A stretch of DNA of 64,000 bases from an uncultured bacterium (GCA_945831585.1 CAMACY010000001.1:1-64000); one strand, 5' to 3'. Shown: positions 50,201 to 60,129, numbered from the stretch's first letter. A program made the numbers and translations. The notes: generated from the letters alone by a model not told the origin.

Positions 50201-53200
50201 GTTCACGGAGGAGCCCACGCTCGCCAGTGTCAGCGAGCCGCTGAGGGAGAGTGCGCCCGTGGTGCTCAGCGTGGCGGTTTCGGTGGCCGTGCCCAGCGTC
50301 AAATCGGTGCCGTTGAAGGACTTGGCGCTGCTGGCGCCGCTGGTCAGCGCGGCGGAGCCGCCCACGCTCAAGGCCGAGGAGGTCGTCACCGAGGTGCCCG
50401 AGAGCGCCCCCGTCACCGCGATGGTCGAGTTGGCATTGCCCAGCGCGGAGAGGTCGCCGCCCGCGCAGCTGTCCATGCTCACGGTGCCCGTCCACTCGGT
50501 CGCGTTCAGGCTCACGCCCTCGCCCAAACCGGTGTCGCTGCCCAGCGCGTAGGTGCCGCTGCCGCGCAGATCAAGCGCGTGTGCGGCATCGCCGCCTGTC
50601 ACGCTTGCCTTGTTCAGGGAGACACCGCTGCTCAGCGCGATGACCGAGCTCGCCGCATCCAGACGCACGGTGACGCCGTTGGCCAAGGCCTCGTCCAGGT
50701 TCAGCCCCTTGCCGCAGAGCACCAGCTCCGTGATGCCTTGCCCCGCGCTGTTGGTGCGCTCTTTGATGGTGCTGTAGGTCACATCATTGGTGCCGATGTG
50801 GAACGCCGTTCCCTGTACTCCCGTGACACGGTAGACCTTGGAGCCGTTGAGATCCACCAGACTGCCGGTTTCTTCGCCGTTGACCGTCCAGGTGGTGCCG
50901 TCGGCGATGCTCAGGTGCTCGGTGCTGCCGTCCTTCGCGATGGTGTAGTTGACATCCTGTGAGGCAAAGCCCTGTTTCGCCCCATCGCTGTAGCCGGTGG
51001 TTGTCGACTGAGTTTGGAACGCGTCTGTGTCGCTGATGTTCACGCTGCCGCTGAGGGCAAGCTTGCCGTTCCTGTTGTCCAGCGTGCCCGTCAGCGTCGT
51101 GCTGCCGCTGAGGCTGATGGTGTTCGTCCCGCTGATGGCAGCCCCGCCGATGGTGGCGTTGCTCATGCCCCAGTCGGCGCCGTTGGTGGCCAGCGTGCCG
51201 CCCGTGATGGTGATGCCGATGCCCGAGGCGATGCCTGCCGTCGTGTTGATGGTCAGCGTGCCGCCGCTCATGGTGAAGCTGCTCCCCGTGCCGTGATCAT
51301 TAGTGCGGGTAAAGCCGATGCCGTCGGTGGTGATGCTGCCGTCGCTCATCGACAGGGAACCGTTGTTGTTTGCTACGTCGGCGTGCCCCATGTTGATGCT
51401 CCCGTTGACGCTCAAGGCACCGCCGGTCGTCACCTTGATTTGGGCTCCGGACTCCAGACGGAACTCGCCGCCCACCGTGAACGAACTGCCGATGTTCAGC
51501 GCAACACTGCTGCCCGAACCGTTGACGGCCAGGGCTCCTTCGCTGAGGTAGGCCACGGAGGTAGCCGTATCACTCAGCATGCGGGTCATGATGCGGTTGT
51601 CATCGCCGATGGAAGTGGCGCCGCAGAGCTTCACGCTGCCCGCTCCCGTCACTTTGCCCAAAGTCAGCTTGAGCGCATCGGTGGCGCGGGTATATCCGCT
51701 GGTGGCCGCTCCGCCGGGCGTGAGCTCCGTGAGGTCGAGGGTCTGCCCGGCCTCCAGCACGATACTGCCGTTCTCACCGATGCTCAGCTGCTGCGTCTTG
51801 AGCGTCAGATCCGTGGCGCCGTCTTGCAGCGTCAGCTGCCCGTTCACGTTCACGGAGCCGAAGCTCAGGGTGTGCACCGTGCCCGTGCCTGTCAGCGTAC
51901 CGCCCGCGGCGGTCACGTCCAGTGTCGTCACCTCAGGGGAAATCGCCACATTGGCCATGCTCAGCGTGCCGCCCGCCAGGCGGATGCTCGTCACCGCCGT
52001 GTTGTTAGCGTCCGCTTGGTCATAGGTGTGCGCGTTGCTTACCACCAGGATGCTGTCATCCGAGCTCAGGAAGGTCAGCGTGCCGTTGGTAAAGCGGAGC
52101 AGCGCATTCTCCGATGCCCCCTGAATATAATCGGCCGCCGCGACGGTATCGCCCGAGCCGAAGTCAATGCCCGTGATGCTGCTGATACCGCTCAGCAGGT
52201 CGACACTGCGCGTGTCTGCACCGACCAGCGTGATGTCGCCATTCCAGGTGAGCGCCTGCTTACTGTCGGTGGCTCCCAGGGCAATGACGCCGTTCGTCAC
52301 ATCCAGCTTCGCGCCGTCCTGCAGGGTGAGCGCGCCGCCCAGCGTCAGCCCGGCTGCCGTGGAGCCCAGCGTTGCCCCGCCCGCCACCGTCGTGGAGCTG
52401 ATGGCGTTGGTGCCCGTGAGCTTCAGCGTGCCGCCCTGCACTTCGACCGTGGCCAGAGCCGAGGCCTCGTTCACCGTCAGAGTGCCCAGCCCGGATTTCG
52501 TCAGAATCGTGCCCTTCGTGAGCCCCGTCGTCTGATTAGCCAGGCCCAAATTCTTGAGGCTCAGCGTGTCCGACTGCCCCTGCACATCGAAGCAGACCCC
52601 GCCGTTGCCGCGCACACGCACCATCCCCTCGACCGTATTGGTCCCGGTTGCGACCACCACCTTCTGCGCGCCGCTGGCAAAGTCCAGCACGCCGTTGACA
52701 GCCTCCCCCGCGCCGTTGATGGTGGCGTTGCGGAGTTCCAGGTTGTTGGAGTCAATCGAAATGCGGGTGCTTCCTGCCTCGACCGTGCCGCCGTCAATCG
52801 TCAGCTTGCCGGAGGAGCCCCAATCCAAGGCATCCGTCCGCCCGAGGACCAGCGTCCCTTGCAGCAGCATGTTACCTTGGTAGCGCTGATTACCGTTCAC
52901 GGAGACCGTGGCTCCGCTCTCGACCGTAATGGCGGCGCCCCGCACCAGACCGTCGTTGTTCAGATCCAGCGTCGCGCCGGAGTGTACGGTCAGCGCCGCC
53001 GTCGAGCCGGAGGCGACCGTGCCGCCGAGCACTTGAATCGAGCTGTCCAGCTTGCTGTTCAGCGTGACACCGCTGTAGGCGCCCTCCAGCGTCAGCAGGT
53101 TGGTGGTTCCCGCGCTATTGAATACATTCAGATGACCGCCCAGCGAGCGGATGCTCTGCAGACCCTCCGTGGCTGCGTAATCCTCTGCCGCCGAAGCTTT

Positions 53201-55897
53201 ATAGACCAGCGTGGCGCCCTCGGCCAGCACAAAACCCGTGGCCGTGCTGTGGTCATTCATCGTCACCGAGCCGCTGTTGACGTAGTACAGCGCATTCGGC
53301 GCAGCTTCGATGGTGAGGTAGAGCCCCGTGTCATCTGTCCCGGCGCGAGTTGCATCCTCCACCGCCAAGCCATCCAGGGTGAAGTGCAGCGTGCTCAGTT
53401 CGGCCTCTGCGCCCTCGCGGTCAACAACCGAAATGTCGCTACCCTTGATGATGTAAGCCTTGCCGCCCGTCAGGAAACCGTTGGCTCCGTCGCTGTAGGT
53501 GATGCTGCTCTGCCCGGCGGAAATCGAGGTGCCCAGCGTGGCGCCGGAGGTCAGGGTAGAGCTGCCCGTGACGCTCACCCCGTCGGTCGACACGAGTGTG
53601 GCTGCACCCAGCACGCTCAGATCGCCGCCGATGCTCAGCGTGTCGTGAGCCGTCAGCACACCGCCCTCCAGAGTGGCATTCCCCGTGATGCTCATAGCCT
53701 TATCCGTGCTCAAGGCAGCAGTGGCACGGAGAGTCAGCGCACCGCCGATGCTCAGCGTGTCGTGAGCCGTCAGCACACCGTTGGTCAGCGTAGCATTGCC
53801 GGAAACCGTCATCGCACTCTGCAGCGTCAGGCTGTTGTTGGTGCCGACGTTCTCCCCTGTGCCGCCCATCGTCAGTGTGCCGACCGAGGAGACCGCACCC
53901 AGCTTCCAATCAAGCCGCGTGCTATTGTCAATGATAAGGCGGTTGGTGGACAGGCTGCCTCTGCCGCTCACGGTACCGACATTGGCATAGGCCAAAGTCA
54001 GCCCGCCCTCATCATTGCCGTCGATGCTCAGTACACCGTCCACAGCGAGGTTCTTTGCCCAACTGATGTTCAGGGAGCCCGAGGTGATGCTGTTGCCGGC
54101 GCCGATGCTGATCAGCCCGCCGCCACCTGTCGTGCTCAGCGTGGTGAGGGTATGCTCGGTCAGCGTGTCCCGCGCCTCGAAAATCAGCTTGGTGTTGGCG
54201 CCCATGCTGAGCGTACCCTGCGAGACGGTCGCGTTCCGATACACGACGGAACCCGCGGTGAGATTCAACGTGCCCCCGGTCTGCGCCACGGTTCCTTCCA
54301 CAATCAGCGTGCCGCTGCCGTTCTTGTCGATAGCCCTATTACCCGAGCGGCTCGTAATGCCGTATTTCAACGTCAGTTCGCCAGCCTCGGCAATGTCCAG
54401 CGTCGAGGTGCCGCCGTCGCTGCGGGTAAAGACATTCGTTTCGATGACATTATTCAGCCCGGTCACGGCAATCGTGCCGCCGTGAAGATCCAAACCGCTG
54501 CGATCTCCGCCGCCGCTCGCACCCAAGTCCGCGCCCTCGGGGGCGACAATTCTCGCGTTGCCGTTGAGCTCAACGCGCGAGGTGGTGGTCACGCGTCTGC
54601 CGAGTTGCCACAGCGCTTCCTTGCCCTCCTCGCCCTGCATCACCAGGCGGGTCGAGGCGTTGTTGTAGCCGATGGCATCATTGGCTGTGGTGATGAGCGT
54701 GGCCCCTCCCTTGATGGTAAAGGTGTTGCCATTGCCCCAGAAAGCTGTGCCTCCGTTGTGCGAGGTGGTAAACGTCACCCCGTCCCGAATTTCCATGGAG
54801 ACGGCATGGACACCATTCTCCAAATCATAGACATTCGATGTTTCCGACACTTGGGAATCGAAGAAGACAATCTTGGTCGCGCTCTCGACAGCATCCCAGG
54901 AGAACTGTTTGATGTCCGTCACGCAATAGACGGTGGAGGTGATGATCGGCATGTCATCCGTGGTTACGAATTTCAGCGCCGTGGCAATGTCCGCCCCATT
55001 GCTGTAGGTGGCGAGCACCGTCTCACCGTTCTTCACCGTCAGGGTGGCCGACTCGCCCAGAATTCCGCGGCTCGTGCCGCCGAGAATCCGATAGCCGGAG
55101 CGCGAGGTAGCGAAGCCGTTGCTCTCCGGTCGTTCAACATCCGAGTCCGGGAAGGCCTCCGAATATGTGGTGGTTTGCAACCCGGCGACATCAATCGAGC
55201 AGTTACCGTTGAAGGTGATGGTGTCGTTCACGGTTTGAGTGACCATGGCCGCACCCAAGATGACATCCGTATCCCTCATCGTCATGCGCGCGGCCCATGA
55301 GGCCACACTACTGTAGCCTGTTACTAGGGTGATTCCCTGTTGCAGATTCAGGACAGCGTTGGAGACATTGATTTTCGTGTCATACCAAGAGTTGCATCCG
55401 GCGCTGCCCAGTACGTTCAAGCGAACCTTATCCTCTGCCGAGGTGCCCTGAATCGTGCTGGTGCCGCGCCCGAAGGTCAGCTGATTCACCGTCAGATCCC
55501 CGTTGCCTGCCAAGGTGGCATTTTTGCAGGCGTCGCCCCAATCGGTCATCTGCAGAGAGCCGCCTGTGATGGCGGAGCCCTCCTCGCTGCTGGTCACCAG
55601 ATTGATGCTTCCCGTCAGGGTGTAGGTCACGCCCTCGGCAAACGCGATGGTGTAATTGCTGCCCTCCGTGGCTTCTGCAGCAATGGCGGAGAAGCTCTTG
55701 GCGGCCGTCTGGTCTTCGCTGGTGTAGGTGTAGACGGTCTTGCCTTCATTCCAAGCGGCGTAAGCCGGGGAAAGCGTCGACCACACGACTGCCGACGCAA
55801 GCAGGGTGCCGGAGCACAAGGTGGGAAGCATCGGCGAAACAAAGGCCATGCACGACAGGAGGGCGGCGCGCAGCCGCGAGGGGAGATGTAATTTCAT
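47300..55897 (-). CDS. Giant autotransporter (about 2865 aa)
   Basis: MKLHLPSRLRAALLSCM signal; long beta-helical repeats; C-terminal barrel ending LGYRVNF. Confidence 0.9.
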   Translation of the reverse strand: MKLHLPSRLRAALLSCMAFVSPMLPTLCSGTLLASAVVWSTLSPAYAAWNEGKTVYTYTSEDQTAAKSFSAIAAEATEGSNYTIAFAEGVTYTLTGSINLVTSSEEGSAITGGSLQMTDWGDACKNATLAGNGDLTVNQLTFGRGTSTIQGTSAEDKVRLNVLGSAGCNSWYDTKINVSNAVLNLQQGITLVTGYSSVASWAARMTMRDTDVILGAAMVTQTVNDTITFNGNCSIDVAGLQTTTYSEAFPDSDVERPESNGFATSRSGYRILGGTSRGILGESATLTVKNGETVLATYSNGADIATALKFVTTDDMPIITSTVYCVTDIKQFSWDAVESATKIVFFDSQVSETSNVYDLENGVHAVSMEIRDGVTFTTSHNGGTAFWGNGNTFTIKGGATLITTANDAIGYNNASTRLVMQGEEGKEALWQLGRRVTTTSRVELNGNARIVAPEGADLGASGGGDRSGLDLHGGTIAVTGLNNVIETNVFTRSDGGTSTLDIAEAGELTLKYGITSRSGNRAIDKNGSGTLIVEGTVAQTGGTLNLTAGSVVYRNATVSQGTLSMGANTKLIFEARDTLTEHTLTTLSTTGGGGLISIGAGNSITSGSLNISWAKNLAVDGVLSIDGNDEGGLTLAYANVGTVSGRGSLSTNRLIIDNSTRLDWKLGAVSSVGTLTMGGTGENVGTNNSLTLQSAMTVSGNATLTNGVLTAHDTLSIGGALTLRATAALSTDKAMSITGNATLEGGVLTAHDTLSIGGDLSVLGAATLVSTDGVSVTGSSTLTSGATLGTSISAGQSSITYSDGANGFLTGGKAYIIKGSDISVVDREGAEAELSTLHFTLDGLAVEDATRAGTDDTGLYLTIEAAPNALYYVNSGSVTMNDHSTATGFVLAEGATLVYKASAAEDYAATEGLQSIRSLGGHLNVFNSAGTTNLLTLEGAYSGVTLNSKLDSSIQVLGGTVASGSTAALTVHSGATLDLNNDGLVRGAAITVESGATVSVNGNQRYQGNMLLQGTLVLGRTDALDWGSSGKLTIDGGTVEAGSTRISIDSNNLELRNATINGAGEAVNGVLDFASGAQKVVVATGTNTVEGMVRVRGNGGVCFDVQGQSDTLSLKNLGLANQTTGLTKGTILTKSGLGTLTVNEASALATVEVQGGTLKLTGTNAISSTTVAGGATLGSTAAGLTLGGALTLQDGAKLDVTNGVIALGATDSKQALTWNGDITLVGADTRSVDLLSGISSITGIDFGSGDTVAAADYIQGASENALLRFTNGTLTFLSSDDSILVVSNAHTYDQADANNTAVTSIRLAGGTLSMANVAISPEVTTLDVTAAGGTLTGTGTVHTLSFGSVNVNGQLTLQDGATDLTLKTQQLSIGENGSIVLEAGQTLDLTELTPGGAATSGYTRATDALKLTLGKVTGAGSVKLCGATSIGDDNRIMTRMLSDTATSVAYLSEGALAVNGSGSSVALNIGSSFTVGGEFRLESGAQIKVTTGGALSVNGSINMGHADVANNNGSLSMSDGSITTDGIGFTRTNDHGTGSSFTMSGGTLTINTTAGIASGIGITITGGTLATNGADWGMSNATIGGAAISGTNTISLSGSTTLTGTLDNRNGKLALSGSVNISDTDAFQTQSTTTGYSDGAKQGFASQDVNYTIAKDGSTEHLSIADGTTWTVNGEETGSLVDLNGSKVYRVTGVQGTAFHIGTNDVTYSTIKERTNSAGQGITELVLCGKGLNLDEALANGVTVRLDAASSVIALSSGVSLNKASVTGGDAAHALDLRGSGTYALGSDTGLGEGVSLNATEWTGTVSMDSCAGGDLSALGNANSTIAVTGALSGTSVTTSSALSVGGSAALTSGASSAKSFNGTDLTLGTATETATLSTTGALSLSGSLTLASVGSSVNVGSVGGTALALDINNALAGDAGSIANWTLMTLGTASDLVTLAGGTATDTGFELRGGKDNLYLYTLEWQANGTQLVLTGSTLYGKVWGGKTGDEFDNGNTWDDTTTDENTDVIFAGDGSGTVAVDGDVSVKNITISGRPSDNENYEFTGDSIDASGSLTVIAGSGLSIENATQVEQGGSIGDGGSLSIGDGGSLSVQGNLSNEGSLSIAQGGNLSVDGDLSNEGSLSIAQGGSIALGDNATLKTDSITITKLDSAQGALVQGGKLASLTPGADITLSLSNELLTAVLAAADVEDTQRYALVNVADLAAELQLDETQMQEILKSGRLAEIVSGGATTFALRNAAPAEERNLILRQQTERESTWTIGNATTRAGLVVTDGGKLVSENILDNVRHVDVNGTQEIDLSGQDASGAELTRLTLNGVSGSGSLALKGDTTDVITITTEDAYTGTLRAEGLKLTMHTGNKTIVSLGEGTLTLDGASSMNGGVLAATLPLDRDQINQITNGETITLVSGNKLALHGTKVVLDTEASTLDLSPDDKLTIKLGGDDSTATNVTTQLLGTLGKYFGNATVDNDGVLTAERNRSYYSDKLAGSGNGATGIAMADEVLLYGNPQAQATAPDSDLAKLLDALDACVATGDSAAAARLSEAFSGASAAAMGAALAGTVESRLESIRNRTTTMGVNQCVVNEDMPYFNAWLNAEGDYRELNSDGSMPGYKLSSWGGTVGFDVDCTPSFTCGLAFSALYGNFDSKGADHATGDLNTYYLTAFARYAKHRWTHTFVATAGLADTSLERTVNGAKVEGDSDGSMLGALYEVGYVFALDEEATTCLQPVFNVAVTHSTLKGYTESGSTVALQVDDTELTRVSFGLGARLQAVVGESVYNRSSILEMRALLKADAGDREGETKVALAGTELPTHSVKSAESGAIGCELGAGLTVPVGDEGGNLFADASVELRADYTNVNATLGYRVNF
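49501..49680. repeat. 60-bp tandem repeat inside giant autotransporter (20-aa unit NEGSLSIAQGG...)
   Basis: gccgccctgcgcgatgctcaggctgccctcgttgctgaggt repeated at offset 60, third partial copy. Confidence 0.85.
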
Positions 55898-55925
55898 AGC
55901 AGAAAGAGGGAAATCGCTATTAACC

Positions 55926-55954
55926 TGTGTACAGCATTCCCCATGCTGTGTCAA
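55926..55954 (-). promoter_or_regulatory. Putative giant autotransporter promoter with embedded palindrome
   Basis: Minus strand TTGACA-N17-TACACA; acagcat-N5-atgctgt spans the spacer. Confidence 0.5.
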
Positions 55955-56031
55955 CCACAAAGAAACGAATAAGGCTCTTTTTTGAGCATTTTTGGGGCTG
56001 TTTCAGAACAGCGCAGGACCTACCACGAAAC

Positions 56032-57144
56032 TCAGAAGAGGCTCAGCACGGCCTCCGCGGCCTTGGCGGCGGCGCCGCCGTGCCCCAGCAGCGAGACACT
56101 CTCGCGCATGTCGGCCAGCACCTGTGCGCGCGGCTCGGGGCTGGTGAGGCGCTCCAGCTCAGCGATGCACTTGTCGACGCAGAAGTCCCCCTGCAACAGC
56201 TCGGTGGTGATGCTGCGATTGATGAGGATGTTGACCATGCCCAGCCACTGAATCTTGACGAGCCGCCGCCCGATGGCAAAGGTGAGCGGATTGACGCGGT
56301 AGACCAGCCCGAAGGGCAGCTCGTGCAACGCGCTCTCCAGCGTGGCGGTGCCGCTGGTGACGAGGGCGGCCTCGGCCTCGTCCATGAGGTCATGGTAGAG
56401 CCCAAGGGTGATGTTGACCTCCTCGGGGGCGAGCCCGGCGGCGGCGGCCATGCGCTGCATGGTGGCGACAAGGCGCGGGTTGCTGCCGCTGGTCTTGAAG
56501 CGCCACTCGGGGTGGCGGCGGCGGCAGGCCTTGACGAGCTCGCAGAAGATGGGGAAGTGGCGCTCGACCTCGCGGCGACGGCTGCCGGGGAAGAGACCGA
56601 TGAGATTGGGCTGCCGCACGCCCGTGCGCCGCTTGGCGAGGATGTCGTCCACCAGCGGGTGCCCCACGAACTCCGTGCGCAGCCCCGCCGCCTCGAAGAG
56701 GGGTTTTTCAAAGGGGAAGGTGCAAAGCATGAGGTCGAGCACGGCGGCCAGCTTGGGGATGCGCCCCTGATGCCAGGCCCAGACCATCGGGGCGATGAAG
56801 TAGGCGATTTTCACCCCGGGCGCACGGCGGCGCACGCGCTCGGCGAGCCGTTGGTTGAAGCCGGGGTAGTCGATGAGGATGAGCCCGTCGGGCTGCTCGG
56901 TCACGATGCGCTCGGTCATCTCGCGCAGGCGCTTAGCGAAGAAGCCGATGTGCCGCAGCACATCCACCAAGCCGACCACGCCGGCTTTCTCTGCCCAATC
57001 CTCCACCGCCGGGGCGAGCGCATGCATGGCGCTGCCGCCCAGCCCCTTAATCTCGATTCCCGGGCAGCGCGCCTGCAACTCGCGGATGAGCAGCGCGCCC
57101 TGCTTATCCCCACTTTTCTCACCGGCAACGACAAACAGTTTCAT
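56032..57144 (-). CDS. lpxB: Lipid-A-disaccharide synthase
   Basis: KLFVVAGEKSGDKQGALLIRELQ; GLFPGSRRREVERHFPIF; KIAYFIAPMVWAWHQGRI. Confidence 0.94.
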   Translation of the reverse strand: MKLFVVAGEKSGDKQGALLIRELQARCPGIEIKGLGGSAMHALAPAVEDWAEKAGVVGLVDVLRHIGFFAKRLREMTERIVTEQPDGLILIDYPGFNQRLAERVRRRAPGVKIAYFIAPMVWAWHQGRIPKLAAVLDLMLCTFPFEKPLFEAAGLRTEFVGHPLVDDILAKRRTGVRQPNLIGLFPGSRRREVERHFPIFCELVKACRRRHPEWRFKTSGSNPRLVATMQRMAAAAGLAPEEVNITLGLYHDLMDEAEAALVTSGTATLESALHELPFGLVYRVNPLTFAIGRRLVKIQWLGMVNILINRSITTELLQGDFCVDKCIAELERLTSPEPRAQVLADMRESVSLLGHGGAAAKAAEAVLSLF

Positions 57145-57290
57145 GCTGCCACTCTACCACAGCCCCCCCCCGGCACGAAAGACTTTTTTACGTTCCACGC
57201 AGGAGCGGCAATGCTCAAACGGTACGGTACGCCTCCAGCTCCTCCGAAAAATGACATTTCTGCGCGCACGCGCGCGTGGACACATTAGGC

Positions 57291-57319
57291 TTGCAATCGA
57301 CAGGGCTTTGGTGTACCCT
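57291..57319 (+). promoter_or_regulatory. Putative purH promoter
   Basis: TTGCAA-N17-TACCCT. Confidence 0.45.
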
Positions 57320-57365
57320 GCGTTACCGCCCTCGGCGGTTCGCACAACCGTTAACACGCATACTC

Positions 57366-58922
57366 ATGGAAACCGCACGCATTGAACGCGCCCTGATCTC
57401 CGTCTCGGATAAGACGGGCTTGGATAAGTTTGCCAAGGGGCTTGTGGCTCTGAATGTTCAGCTCATCTCCACGGGGGGCACCTGCCGCTATCTCCGCGAG
57501 CTGGGGCTGCCTGTCACCGAGATTTCCGACTACACGGGCGCGCCCGAGCTTTTCGATGGGCGTGTGAAGACCCTGCACCCCAAGGTGCACGGCGGTCTGC
57601 TCCAGCGCCGCGACTGCGAGGAGCACCGCCAACAGGCCGTGGCCAACGACATCCCCACCATCGATTTGGTCTGCGTCAATCTCTACCCCTTTGAGGAGAC
57701 GGTGGCCAAGGAGGGCGTCACCCTGGCCGAGGCCATCGAGAAAATCGACATCGGCGGGCCGAGCATGCTGCGCTCCGCCGCCAAGAATTACGCGGCGGTC
57801 ACCGTGGTGTCCGACCCCGCGGACTATGACACCGTGCTGGAGGAGATGGGCAGCCACAACGGCAACACGACGCTCAAGACCCGCGAGAAGCTGGCGGTGA
57901 AGGTATTTATGCGCACCTCGTCCTACGACACAGCGATCTCAAACTACCTGGGGCACCGTGCCGAGGGCAGCACCAAGAACAATTTTACGCTTTCCCTGCC
58001 CTTTGCGCAGGCGCTGCGCTACGGCGACAATCCCCACCAGCCCAGCATGCTCTACGGCAACTTCGATGCCATCTTCACGCAGCTGCAGGGCAAGGAGCTT
58101 TCCTACACCAACGTGCTCGACCTCGACGCAGCGGCCTCGCTCATCATGAACTTCCGCCGCCCAACCGTGGGTATCCTGAAGCACACGAACCCCTGCGGTG
58201 TGGGGCAGGATGACGAGGATTTGGTCGAGGCGTGGAAGCGCGCGTTCCAGACGGACACGCAGGCGCCCTTCGGCGGCGTCATCGTCATGAACCGCCCGAT
58301 GACGGAGGCGCTGGCGCGCATCGTGGGCGCCATCTTCACCGATGTCATCATCGCCCCCGACTACGAGCCCGAGGCGCGCGCCATTCTGCAAAAGAAGAAG
58401 AACTGCCGCATCATGCGCCTCGATATGGAGGCGTGGAAGCAGTTCTGCAAGCAGCCGATGATTCGCACCGCCCCCGGCGGCATCATGACGATGAAGCGCG
58501 ATGACGAGGTCATGGGTCTGGAGAATCTCAAGAGCAAGGTTGTCACCAAGCGCGTGCCCACCGACGAGGAGCTGGAGGCCATGCGCTTTGCCTGGCGCGT
58601 CTGCAAGCAGGTGCATTCCAACGCCATTGTCTTTACGGACAAGAACGGCACGCTGGGCATCGGCGCGGGGCAGATGAGCCGCGTGGACTCGGCCAAGATT
58701 GCCGTGTGGAAGGCCGGGCAGGCGGGGCTGAGCCTCAAGGGCAGCGTCATTGCCTCGGACGGTCTCTTCCCCTTTGCCGACGGGCTGCAAACCGCCATCG
58801 ATGCGGGCGCAACCGCCTGCATCCAGCCCGGCGGCTCCATCCGCGATGAGGAGGTGATTGCTGCGGCCGATGCCGCCGGCATCGCCATGGTGTTCACGGG
58901 CGCACGCCACTTCCTGCACTAA
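57366..58922 (+). CDS. purH: Bifunctional AICAR formyltransferase/IMP cyclohydrolase
   Basis: ALISVSDKTGLDKFAKGL; STGGTCRYLRELG; GRVKTLHPKVHGGLL; KHTNPCGVG. Confidence 0.97.
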   Translation: METARIERALISVSDKTGLDKFAKGLVALNVQLISTGGTCRYLRELGLPVTEISDYTGAPELFDGRVKTLHPKVHGGLLQRRDCEEHRQQAVANDIPTIDLVCVNLYPFEETVAKEGVTLAEAIEKIDIGGPSMLRSAAKNYAAVTVVSDPADYDTVLEEMGSHNGNTTLKTREKLAVKVFMRTSSYDTAISNYLGHRAEGSTKNNFTLSLPFAQALRYGDNPHQPSMLYGNFDAIFTQLQGKELSYTNVLDLDAAASLIMNFRRPTVGILKHTNPCGVGQDDEDLVEAWKRAFQTDTQAPFGGVIVMNRPMTEALARIVGAIFTDVIIAPDYEPEARAILQKKKNCRIMRLDMEAWKQFCKQPMIRTAPGGIMTMKRDDEVMGLENLKSKVVTKRVPTDEELEAMRFAWRVCKQVHSNAIVFTDKNGTLGIGAGQMSRVDSAKIAVWKAGQAGLSLKGSVIASDGLFPFADGLQTAIDAGATACIQPGGSIRDEEVIAAADAAGIAMVFTGARHFLH

Positions 58923-58930
58923 ACCCACGA

Positions 58931-58957
58931 CCGAGGGGAACCCCCGCCGGGGGGATT
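58931..58957 (+). terminator. Terminator after purH
   Basis: ccgaggggaacccccgccgggggattccccttt stem-loop with T-rich tail. Confidence 0.7.
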
Positions 58958-58985
58958 CCCCTTTCGGTTTTCTAAAAATCCTACT

Positions 58986-59726
58986 ATGCTACTCGGAGTT
59001 AATATCGATCATGTGGCGACCCTGCGCCAGGCGCGCTACGCCGCCATGCCCGACGCACCGCAGGCAGAGCCTAGCCCCTTGGCGGCGGCGCGCGCCGCGC
59101 TGGAGGGCGGGGCAGATTCTATCACGCTGCATGTGCGCGAGGATCGCCGCCACATGCAGGATGCGGATGCGCGCGCCGTGCGCCGCGAAATTCCTCTCCC
59201 GCTCAATCTGGAGATGGGGGCTACCCCCGCCATGCTGGACTTTGCGCTCGCTCTGCGCCCGGACTACATTTGCCTGGTGCCCGAGCGGCGGCAGGAAATC
59301 ACCACCGAGGGTGGGCTGGATGCTGCCGGACGCGCCGCCGAGCTGGCCCCCATGGTTGCTGCCCTGCAGGCCAACGGCAGCCGTGTAAGCCTTTTTATCG
59401 ACCCCGAAACGGCGCAGGTGGAGGCTGCCCGCGCCCTCGGTGCCCCCATGATTGAGCTCCACACGGGGCGCTTTGCCAACAGCTCGGGAGCTGCCCGCGC
59501 CGCCGAAACGCGCCGCTTGGCCGCCGCGGCCGAGCTCGGGCACGCCTTGGGGCTCGAGGTGCATGCCGGGCACGGCATTCAGCTGAGCAACCTACGCGAG
59601 CTCAGCGCCGTGCCTCACCTCAGCGAGCTGAACATCGGCCACACAATCATTGCCCGCGCCGTGTTCATCGGTCTCGCGGCAGCGGTGCGGGAGATGAAGG
59701 AGGCTATCGCGCGCCTGAGTTGGTGA
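58986..59726 (+). CDS. pdxJ: Pyridoxine 5-prime-phosphate synthase
   Basis: MLLGVNIDHVATLRQAR; ADSITLHVREDRRHMQDAD; HAGHGIQLSNL. Confidence 0.96.
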   Translation: MLLGVNIDHVATLRQARYAAMPDAPQAEPSPLAAARAALEGGADSITLHVREDRRHMQDADARAVRREIPLPLNLEMGATPAMLDFALALRPDYICLVPERRQEITTEGGLDAAGRAAELAPMVAALQANGSRVSLFIDPETAQVEAARALGAPMIELHTGRFANSSGAARAAETRRLAAAAELGHALGLEVHAGHGIQLSNLRELSAVPHLSELNIGHTIIARAVFIGLAAAVREMKEAIARLSW

Positions 59727-59775
59727 CCCCCGGCGGGTGAATCGCACTTTTTCGGGCGCACTCTTTGTTTTTCCC

Positions 59776-59803
59776 TTGAATCATGTGCTCTGCGTGCTAA
59801 CAT
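59776..59803 (+). promoter_or_regulatory. Putative short-leader promoter of HU gene
   Basis: TTGAAT-N16-TAACAT-N8-ATG(59812). Confidence 0.55.
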
Positions 59804-59811
59804 AGAGACCT

Positions 59812-60129
59812 ATGAACAAGACCCAGCTCGTCGACATCGTTCAGACCAAACTCCCTATTCCGGCTACCAAAAAGCTCGCTGAAGATGCCCTCAACGCCGT
59901 GCTTGAGAGCATTCGTGAGGCCGTCAAAACGGACAAAGTCCAGCTTGTCGGTTTCGGCACCTTCGAGATGAAGACCCGCGCCGCCCGCACGGGTCGTAAC
60001 CCGCAAACGGGAGAGGCCATGAAGATTGCGGCCTCGGCCACGCTGGCTTTCAAACCTTCCTCCTCCTTCAAGACGGTGATTAAGCCCGCCAAGAAGACCT
60101 GCGCCAAGCGCAGCTGCAAGAAGAAGTAA
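59812..60129 (+). CDS. HU/IHF family DNA-binding protein with Lys/Cys-rich tail
   Basis: MNKTQLVDIVQ...KVQLVGFGTFEMKTRAARTGRNPQTGEAMKI. Confidence 0.93.
   Translation: MNKTQLVDIVQTKLPIPATKKLAEDALNAVLESIREAVKTDKVQLVGFGTFEMKTRAARTGRNPQTGEAMKIAASATLAFKPSSSFKTVIKPAKKTCAKRSCKKK

Noticed and set aside
47006-55300. Very long plus-strand ORFs (1318 and 1428 aa) opposite the giant autotransporter and IdeS-like gene
   Set aside because: Arg/His/Gln/Gly-rich shadow ORFs antisense to well-supported coding sequence; a known artefact of high-GC, codon-biased repeats.
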